Assembly: GCA_037039925.1 (NCBI GenBank)
Contig: JAXRKP010001197.1
Location: 35,001 to 99,000, forward strand
DNA: 64,000 nucleotides
DNA from: Doris montereyensis
Taxonomy: Eukaryota; Mollusca; Gastropoda; Nudibranchia; Dorididae
Direction of reading: 5' to 3'
The notes beneath the pieces were generated by a model, which saw only the letters and a program-made list of their open reading frames with translations, did not search any database and was not told the origin of the DNA. The stretch's first letter is position 1, and each line of letters starts with the position of its first letter. Positions 55,908-64,000 of this stretch are shown here, piece after piece. Position numbers and translations under genes: made by a program.

Positions 55908-58900
55908 GTACTATTATTAATAACAAGCATATTACACCCCAGGTGCTACCAAGTGCGATTATTAGTATTCAAGTCTGAGGTTACACAGCTAGGCATGAAG
56001 GTACTTTTCCAACTTTTAATTTCCCAGTATAACCTGTTCTAAATTGCGGGCTAGCTGAATGAAAATGATACTCACAGATGGAGAAACAATGAAGTCTGGG
56101 GATGATTTAAAGCGTAATGCAAAATATGGTTACTCTTAGTGATCTATCAACGGAGCCATTGGTGAACAGAGATCGACCAACTCATAATTATATATATATA
56201 TTATATTTATATTTAATAATAATAATAATAATAATACTTTTTATTCATCCAAAGAAGAAATTACATTCTGTTCCTCATAAGTAAGTTTAAAAATATTAAA
56301 ATATAGATCTATTCATTATTAAAATTGCTAAACATTAATGCAGTAATACAATATACTAAGAGTATTAGTATGACAAATACATCACAGTAATGCATAAGAT
56401 ATACAACATCATTTGAGCCCTCCCACAGCCCGCTCCCCTCACACACACACAACCGACCTCCTCACACACGTCCTTGGTCAAAGCTCATTCATCCATACTC
56501 TCCCCCCCCACGTCCATTTGTTTTGATAAATACATCACAGAAATGTGTAGGATATACAACCATATTCAATATCCCACCCATCACACACTACCCAACTGAA
56601 CCACTATGCACACGCACACCTTCGATCAAAGCTCATTCATGCATTTCCACCCCCTCCAACCACATCCATTTGTTTCGATAAAAAGATCGCAGAAATGCAC
56701 AGGATACCCAACCTCATTCGACCCCCCCCCCCCCACACACAATACATCTCTCAACCGACCCCCATACACACGCCTTCGGACAAAGCTCATTCATCCATGC
56801 CCAACCCCCACCTCCATTTGTGTTAATAAATACATCACAGAAATGTGTAGGTACCACACACACACACACACATACTACATCCCAACCAACCCTCACATAC
56901 ACACCCTCGGTCAAAGCTCATTCATCAATGTCCAACCCCTCACGTCCATTTGTTTTGTTAAAAATCTTGACTGCAGACAGAATGAATGAATTCAGTTATC
57001 TGTTTGTGTTGGCCCCTGGGACTCTGAACCTACCACTTCTTATTATTTTTAGACAGTCAATGTCAACACGAAGTGGATGAGTCTCGTCATCAGTGATGTC
57101 AGTCAGGTTTTTGGTTATACGTCATTCATAAACTGTGTCAAATGAGTCCTGTTTGTTCCCAATCAGCCCACCTGCCTTTCTGATCACCCTGTCAAGTCTC
57201 CTCCTATCAAATTTAGTTATGTTCCCACCCCATCTAAGAAGCCCAAAGGTCAACACCGAATTATAACTGTGAATATAACATTTGTAATAGGTGTGCATCG
57301 ACATGAAAAGATCTCAGTTTTTCTCACGCAATAAAGCCATGTGTTTGTTTTGTTCATGATGTTGTCTGTGTTCTCGGTCCAATTCAATGTGTTATCAATT
57401 ATTATTCCTAAATACTCGTAGCTCTGTGCTCGTTCGATTTCTATCCCTTTTATGGTGACTGATGAGGGTTCAATTTTATTTTCCGGAAATCAATTATCAT
57501 TTCCTTAGTTTTTGAAACATTTAATTCAAGGTAGTTTTGGTCGCACCAGCTCACAATATTGTCTACTTCACTTAAATAGTTTTTGTCATTGTCATTAATT
57601 ATAAGTCCGATTTCCCCAGTGTCATCTGCATATTTGTCTATGATGACGTCATCATGATTGGATCTACAGTCTGCGGTGTACAGGGAGAAGAGAAATTGGG
57701 ATAATACTGTATCTAGGGAGCACCAGTATTAGTATATAATGTGTTAGAAGTTAGGTCAACAGGAGGTTTGGTTTGATTTTCTAAGAGAAAGGGGAAGATG
57801 AATGCCACATTTTGACAAATTGTGGGCCATTGCTGAGGGTAATCTAAAATCCAAAGTACAGTGTTAGCGTTGACGTTCATTTTAAGGAGCTTTTCAGCAG
57901 TATGTGTAGTTGGATGGTGTTAAATGCTCTAGAAAAATCATAAAACATAATTCGGATAGAACTGCCTTTTTCTCAAGATGTGAGTAAATAGAATTTAATA
58001 CATGTACCAAAGCATCATCAACAGATCTATGTTTCATGCAAACTGCAAAGGATCGACAAAATTATCAACCAAGATTTATAATGTGCAAAGAATTACTTTT
58101 TTCAAATATTTTCATAGGCTATGCCGCTAATGCTATGGGGCAGAGGTCATTCATGCTGGTAACGGGTTTCTTTTTTGGGACTGGGACAATACACATTTCT
58201 TTGTTATTTGAGTATTCGGGTAACGTTCACTCACTACACATGCAGTGGGCGGCAGTAAATGTTGACATCCTTTTAATGGTTCTTTGTTCATCAAATACTC
58301 TGTTGCCAAGCCACTAAGAGTAACTGTATTTTGCATGTTGTTTTAAATGATCCCAAGATCATTTGCATACATACGAGGAATGTTTCTTGCAGAAGTGACG
58401 TTTGACTACATGAAATGAAAATTTCATTTGTTCCCCGCCTTTGTTTTGAGTAGAATTTTCATTTACCTTAGCCACCATTTTCAACAGGTTTTATAACTAT
58501 CATTCGCATCTCTGTGTCGTGTAGTGACTCAATCCTATAACTGTACCTGGGGTATAATGATGTATAAATATTATATAAGTACCAAATAGAATCTTTCAGG
58601 CATTGTGATTTTCATCTCTCTATCTTCCACTTTAATTACTACTGTTGTATGGTAGGCCATTCTTTAAAGTTAAAGTGTGAATGGAGTCAAAGCTTGTTTA
58701 TTGTAGTGTTTTGTTTTTCGTCAATTATTGTATTTACTTTTACTCAATAACAAAAAAATGCGCATTCATGGAGAAAAATGACGAAAGGAGGAAAACAGTT
58801 CAGAAAGAATTAAAAAGAAAATTACAGAATACCAAAATAAATACAAAAAGAACATTGAAGAAACATTTAGATCAAAAACTTGAGATTTTTACAAGAATTG

Positions 58901-61900
58901 AGTTGGTCAGTCAATATGAAGACAATAAAAGAAAAAGAGTTGAGTTGGTCAGTTTTTATGAAGACAATAAAAGGGAAGAATTGAGTTGATCAATTGGAAA
59001 AGAGTTAGAATTAGTTGAAGAAATGGAGAAATTCAAAGCAGACATTTTGACCATTACAGAAACAAACAAAAAAGGACAAGGAATAGAAAATGTAGAACCA
59101 AATAATATTTCAATCTTCTCAGGAGTAGATGTCAAAGATAGAACTAGAGCAGGAGTAGTGCATAAAAGGCATGAAAAGCTACTAGAAAGTTGACAATTTA
59201 TAAGCCCACGGCTATTAGAGGTAAATATTAAACCAAAAGGAAGAGAAATTAAATTATTAATAGCTTATGGACCAAACGAAGACGCCACCAAAGAAAAATA
59301 GGTATCTTCGAAAATGATTTACAAATAGCTGCATAGAATGGTCAAAACGTCTACTTTGAATTTCTCCATTTCTTCAACTAATTCTAACTCTTTTCCATTT
59401 ATTGCCCTAACATTCCACGTTCCAAAAATCACAGTCCGTGTTCATTTCCATTTTCATTGTTGAAAATTTAAGCTGGTATATTGCATTTATTTTTCTAAAT
59501 CAGTTTTGTTTTGGATAAGCAAGGGATTAGCCCACTGTACCCGAGGTAGATGGTGGGGCTGCCACCTTGAGGTTCCCTACCAGGCCTTGTTACTTTCTGT
59601 CAGCCATTTCTGTCTTTGGCCATTCAAGACAAGCCTGCAAGGCAGCAGGTTGTTATTTTCTGTCAGGGTTAAATCCCTTAGCCTTTGGTCAGTCAAAGCC
59701 GCCCTACAAGGCGGCAGGTTGTTTTCTGTCATGGTTAACTCTCTTAGCCTTTGGTCAGCCAAGACCGACCTGCAAGGCCGCGGGAGACGTTTGGGGCGGG
59801 ACTGCCTAAGCACTGTACAGGCGCTTAGCTGTCCACTACCCGTGCATTTTACATCTATTTTAATGAAATGTCTTGAGAGGATTGTGTTAAAAACAATTAT
59901 AATTACAAGTGGACCTACACCAATTTGCCTATAAATCTAAAACTATAAGGGGCATTGAAGATGCTAATATTCTATTTTTTACAAACAACGTGTATCATCA
60001 TCTTGATACTCTAAAAAGCTATGTCAGAACTCTTTTCATTGATTTTTCAAGTGCTTTTAATACAATACAGCCATACATCTTGATTTCTAGATTGTTAGAT
60101 ATGGGTTTGGGAAAAAGTGTAACTCTGGATCTTAGATTTTCTGACCAACAGACCTCAATTTGTTAGATTAAAATCAGAGAATGGTATTTTTGGCTCATCA
60201 GTAATTGTAACAAACACTGGAGCACCCCAGGGGGCTGTCCTTGCACCTATACTCTTTTCTTTATCTACACCAATGATTGTAAAACTGCTTTTGAAACATC
60301 CCAATAATGAAATATATATGCAGATGATACATCTATCCAAGCTCTTATCAGATCAGAAGTAGACCTAATCAATTATGCTCAAGAAATCAAAAGGTGTTTT
60401 TAAATGGTGTGATGCCAATAATTTACATGTTAATGTTAAGTAAATAAAAGAAATGATTTTTGATTTTAGAAAGACAAATAACACCCATAATGATATTGTT
60501 GTAAAAGATGAAATAGTTGAGAGAGTTAATGAATATAAATATCTTGGCATAATTGTTTACGAAAAGCTAGAATGGCAAAAACAATCAAATAAAGTTTTTA
60601 AGAACGTAAACAAAAGAATGTATTCTACGAGGAAGCTTCATTAGTTTCAAATTGATAACACTCTAATAAGACTTTTCTATTAGCTTGCATAAAGAGTATT
60701 ATTATTTTTAGTATAACTACATTCATGGGAAGGGAATACAAGAGATAGGGAAAAGAAGAAATTTAATAGGATACTGAAACACGTAGGGAAAAACTCATAA
60801 ATGATGTAGAGCCATAGAACTTTGAAAATCTGTATGAGAATCAATGCAAGATTAAATCAGGAGTATACTTAGAGACAACACCCATCCTCTTTTCCCCATA
60901 CCCAAAACAAGTAGTAGAAGCGGTAGACTTATATTTAAAATCCCGCACTGAGAGATATTTTAGATCTTTCCTTCCAAGTGCTATACAAAAGTTTGACCCT
61001 ACCTTACTTTAAAGCACAATGGTGTTTTACTCACACATGTTTAAGAAATGGGAATTGATGGATGGTGAATGCATGATTTATGATAAGTTGATGAATGAGT
61101 ATGAAGCTAAACTGACTTGCCTATAATGTTTTTGTTTTTTTTATGTATATTGTTCTATTTACTCACCTTTGCATCTCTATACATTTAATGATTAACTTAA
61201 GTTAAATTTATTTTTAATTTAAGTGCATTGATGTATTCTTTTACTTTCCAAACGGAAATTGTGATAACACAAGTATAATTTTCTTTTTAAAAGGATCAAT
61301 AAAAAGATGATTCAATTGAATTGAATTTATTTTTATTTGTGTGGGGTTGAGGAGCGGGGGTAATTACCTGGCATGCTTCCTTTGTTTTGTGATTTGTTTC
61401 GGTGAAAAGGGAAGGGGATGATGCGTTAGTACAGGAGCAAGGTGTCCGCCTCTTAACCCTAAAGTCACAGGTTTTTTAAAGCCTCGGCGGTTAAAATGTT
61501 TTTTTTAGTAAAACCTGCCCTCATGGTCTAGGTAGGTGGATTGACACCTAGTCCCATTGGAGACGGACGATAGAAAGGAGGTTTCGGTGTGCAGATCGCA
61601 ACACTCTGTGCACGTTAAAGATCCTTTGCCTGTTTAAAGGGCAGTCCTGGCAAAATTTTAAATCCTACCAAAACCCCTGAGATCACCTTAGCTGTGGATG
61701 TGGGTAAAATCAAATAAAAACATAAAATCCTGTCCAGTGGTTTCTTTTCTTTCAAAGTCTCTCTGGAGAAAAGTGACTTTGTCTCATAAATCTTTTTCTT
61801 ACCACGATTGTTGCTCATGTGAAATTGATTTTCGTTTAGGACTGCATGTCTGTAAGGACAACTTGATATTCAATGACATCACTGCAAACCTAATCTAATA

Positions 61901-62274
61901 TGACAACTGTGTAATGTTATGTTGCAATGTTTGTCAGATAGCAGAGGATCAGCTGAAGAAGGAGGAAATCCACGAAGGAAAAGCTTGTGACGACCCAAAC
62001 TCTTGTGTATGATGGACTTGCTGACATTGCCTTGAAGTTGGGACACATGGAAACGGCTCAGAAGCTCTTCATAGAGACAATGAAAGGATGTCTTAATCAG
62101 GTCGGTTGTCTTCTTTTCCTTTTGTCGTCTTTTTTTGGAGGTTCGTTATAAAAACTAAACATTGAACTTGTTTCTCTTGCTTATTTTCAATGTATTTATT
62201 GATTTTGTTCCCCACTTTGTCTTTTGTTGTGCTTGTGCTTCTGATGTGTTTCTGTTTTTGTGGGGATTTCTTTT

Positions 62275-62309
<35 letters not shown>

Positions 62310-64000
62310 GTGTTTTTGAATTTTTGATTAACACATTTTTAAAATATAAAATCTTGATAGTGCATTATAATTGAATTAGTTTTCCCCATTGGTTTCTACA
62401 CTCGTAGGGAGACAGGTAGCAATAGAGGATTGAAGAATCGGAAATCAGATTTAAACAAAGTTTTGTTTCCTTTTTGTATTACATGTTGTATGTTATGTGC
62501 TTTGTGTTTGTGTCCTAAGGTTGAAATTATGTGACTCTCATGACTTTCTCATTGGGGTCATCCATAATTACACATTACACTCAAACTTTATTAATCTGTC
62601 AACTGTTGTACCAGTCGTAACTTGGTGTTATAATATAAAGTACAATGGAAAGGTGTTGTAACGAAAATGCCCTTAGCCAGTACATGTACAAAAAAAAGTA
62701 GCATCAAAAAGAAAGAGACGTTGATGTAAAGTACATGTAGTATGTAGATCACAAGAACTGGGGAAATATTAAGTCTGACAAAATAATGAAGGTCCACTGC
62801 ATGTGACAAGGCTACTGTAGTAGCAGTAGTAGTAGTGAGTGGGCCTGATGATTCACTACACATCCATTTGAGTTCCATTAGCTAAGGATATGGAGAGGGA
62901 GAGAGGAGTGGTGAATTACGAATGAGGATGAAATATGACACACAGTGCACTAATGCTTTTCTGTCTTCTTTGACCAAGCCAATCAGATTCTACCCGCTTG
63001 CATAACTTTGGGGAAGGGACAGTGGTGATGCACGGTGGTGGTAGAACAAACTGTGAGCGTTAATGCCAAAACACTAGTGGATGGCGATATCATGAGTTAT
63101 ACCATTGTGTTCGTATAGTGTATAATCCATACAAAGGTAAAAATAATATGTAACGATCTTAGGGTGAATTAATAAGAAACAACAAGATGTATGTTGACAG
63201 GAGAGAGTTAATTGTAAAAATTGTGTGTGTGTGGTTGGTGTGGACTGCTGGTAGGTACTCATTCTTTCCTGTCTCTTTGGCTTATCAATCTTGCATTCTT
63301 AAATCAATCATATGCTGTTTCACCAAATAATAGTAACGGTACTCACATAATGAAACAGATGGGTAACTATGTTTAAGGATGACAGATTAAAAGCTGTTTT
63401 GTTTTGGATGACAGCTGGTATTAACTCAACTGTTTTTATCTGCTCATCCCATTTCTTCAGGGATGTCCCCACATGACATAATAGATGGAAGGAAATTCCT
63501 CAAACTGAAACTGATGGCCTACTTGAAGGAAGAAGCAGAGGACAGCTGGATTAACTCGCTGTTTTTTTGTCTGCTCTGTGTCCCACAGGGCATGTCCCCT
63601 ACTGACAACGCCATGGTGGAAATCTCCTCAAACTGTCCAGTCTGTACGCCATGCAGGGTAAGAAGGAAGAACAGAGGAAGGATACAAGTTCTGTGTCCAG
63701 GCCCAGTCTGAAAAGCTGGTGGCCACAGAAAAGAAATGGAAAGAGCAGGACGAAAAGGCCAACAAGAACTTGGAGCACCCCCGCAGACGAGATGGAAGAC
63801 AACGACCAGAATACCGCCGTTCTGCTGGGGATGTCGCTTGAAGCTACGGCAGATTTCTGATTAACGAGAGACGATACAAAGAAGCACAGCCCTTCTTTGA
63901 AAGGTCATTGCTTTACGCCAAACATACCCTGGGTACGAGTTCCAACCAGTACATCGTCGTTCTGAACGACCTCGCCACTCTTTCATTATATCCAAAAACT
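55694..64000 (+). CDS. TTC19: TTC19 (mitochondrial TPR protein 19), 5' exon unsure and 3' end outside window
   Basis: TTC19 is known as an inner-mitochondrial-membrane TPR protein needed for complex III upkeep through clearance of Rieske protein fragments. Exons seen: 55694-55907, 61938-62100, 63589 to the window edge. Evidence: a membrane segment [15 protein letters not shown] followed by an acidic stretch and helices [12 protein letters not shown]; then [20 protein letters not shown]; then [38 protein letters not shown] and [16 protein letters not shown], all at the expected family order. Exon joins are phase 0. Five one-base breaks occur in the last two exons (near 61977, 63631, 63671, 63780, 63845). 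A duplicated copy of part of exon 3 precedes it. Confidence 0.93.
56400..56975. repeat. About 120-bp tandem repeat, four diverged copies
   Basis: Each copy contains CAAAGCTCATTCATCCAT-type sequence, a C-rich stretch, TCCATTTGTTT and AAATACATCACAGAAATGTG. An AAT run precedes it at 56214-56236. C8-C10 and CA runs sit in the copies. Confidence 0.75.
57000..58160 (-). mobile_element. Non-LTR retrotransposon reverse-transcriptase fragment
   Basis: Reading left: [17 protein letters not shown] then [49 protein letters not shown], and further [38 protein letters not shown]. The YADD box and the WC..N.L.LN..KTK block identify an RT of the jockey/CR1-like group. Frames break between blocks. Confidence 0.85.
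58680..59330 (+). mobile_element. Non-LTR retrotransposon endonuclease fragment
   Basis: A Lys-rich leader is followed by [46 protein letters not shown], then after a stop [27 protein letters not shown]. The ITETxxxG and LLIAYGP positions match APE-type endonuclease domains of LINEs. Damaged by stops. Confidence 0.7.
59610..59800. repeat. About 60-bp repeat, three copies
   Basis: Copies contain CCTTTGGTCAG(T/C)CAA, GCC(C/T)(T/G)..CAAGGC.GC and AGGTTGTT(A)TTTTCTGTCA. They sit between the LINE endonuclease and RT fragments. Confidence 0.7.
59860..61328 (+). mobile_element. Second LINE reverse-transcriptase fragment with 3' tail
   Basis: Gives [98 protein letters not shown] in changing frames. 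The [15 protein letters not shown] and YADD boxes are RT motifs. The 3' end runs into an AATTGAATTGAA-type tail at 61300-61328. Opposite strand to the fragment at 57-58 kb. Confidence 0.85.
61430..61725 (+). mobile_element. SINE-B, full-length copy in plus orientation
   Basis: Starts with a tRNA-like head (GGAGCAAGGTGTCCGCCTCT, then a B-box-like region) and continues with CATGGTCTAGGTAGGTGGAT, CACCTAGTCCCATTGGAGAC, GTGCACGTTAAAGATCC and a tail ending TGTGGATGTGGGTAAAATCA. Other copies at 12363-12659, 14985-15180, 19765-20045 and 44790-45030 are on minus. Confidence 0.8.
61938..62100 (+). CDS. TTC19: TTC19 TPR exon, one-base break
   Basis: Starts [13 protein letters not shown], then after an extra G in the GG at 61977-61978 continues [20 protein letters not shown] and [21 protein letters not shown]. 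Removing one base gives 162 bases and phase 0 at both ends. TPR residues A/L/G/A/F spacing is evident. Acceptor TTTGTCAG, donor GTCGGT. Confidence 0.9.
62278..62307 (+). repeat. Poly-G run of 30
   Basis: An uninterrupted run of about 30 G in a TTTG-rich context, 180 bp downstream of the TTC19 exon donor. It could form stacked G-quadruplexes or be a miscalled homopolymer. Confidence 0.9.
62308..63407. other. TTC19 intron, no recognised element
   Basis: AT-rich unique sequence with a short TAG/AGT run near 62815-62838. No exon or repeat family recognised. Confidence 0.4.
63408..63545 (+). other. Diverged tandem copy of the TTC19 exon and its acceptor
   Basis: About 130 bp upstream of the exon at 63589 is a second acceptor (TTTCTTCAG) followed by codons for [20 protein letters not shown] and LKEEAEDSW, aligning codon by codon with [13 protein letters not shown]...[10 protein letters not shown]. 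Flanks (GACAGCTGG, TTAACTC, TCTGCTC) repeat too. As written it lacks one base before ATG and would stop at TAA in phase 0. It may be a tandem alternative exon, a dead duplicate or a consensus artefact. Confidence 0.6.
63589..64000 (+). CDS. TTC19: TTC19 TPR exon running off the window, four one-base breaks
   Basis: After TCCCACAG the exon gives [47 protein letters not shown], a charged linker, [60 protein letters not shown] and [10 protein letters not shown] in shifting frames. Breaks are near 63630 (A missing), 63671 (G missing), 63778-63782 (extra C in a C run) and 63845 (T missing). The nearby partial exon copy keeps the G that is absent at 63671, which supports sequence error. Confidence 0.9.

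Overview
This is eukaryotic nuclear DNA, AT-rich, with spliced genes, GT-AG introns, tRNA-derived SINEs, LINE and piggyBac debris and an extreme load of tandem repeats. The two host genes and the repeat types fit a lophotrochozoan animal, most likely a gastropod mollusc; that placement is inference. There are no bacterial operons, no rRNA genes and no CRISPR array.

Left three quarters (about 4.5 to 47.0 kb, minus strand): one long gene, FKBP15, from its start codon at 47018 down to the left end of the window. I can place 20 coding exons by splice sites, reading phase and match to the family: an N-terminal WH1-like region (exons 1-6), an FKBP-type PPIase domain (exons 7-9), a Pro/Gln/Met-rich linker (exons 10-16) and the start of the coiled coil (exons 15-20). 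The rest of the coiled coil lies beyond position 1. Almost every intron carries its own minisatellite, with periods from 18 to 110 bp. At least two of these arrays are built from the exon's own 5' splice site. GA/CT and ATT microsatellites, nested SINEs, foldback elements and a heat-shock-element/TATA promoter that may be a solo LTR fill the remaining intron space.

Middle (47.0 to 47.4 kb): a short divergent intergenic region, probably a shared promoter, between FKBP15 and a rightward gene.

Right quarter (plus strand): TTC19, a mitochondrial TPR protein, with clear exons at 55694-55907, 61938-62100 and 63589 to the window end, and a weak candidate first exon at 47420. Its first intron holds a piggyBac remnant and a vertnin/OTU-like gene (53226-54179) preceded by the decayed front of the same element. 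Its second intron holds LINE endonuclease and reverse-transcriptase fragments in both orientations and a SINE.

Both host genes show repeated one-base frame breaks inside otherwise well conserved exons, mostly in homopolymers, and several stretches look like a blend of a unique sequence with a neighbouring repeat. I read these mainly as assembly consensus errors. Gene models here need manual repair of reading frame before use.
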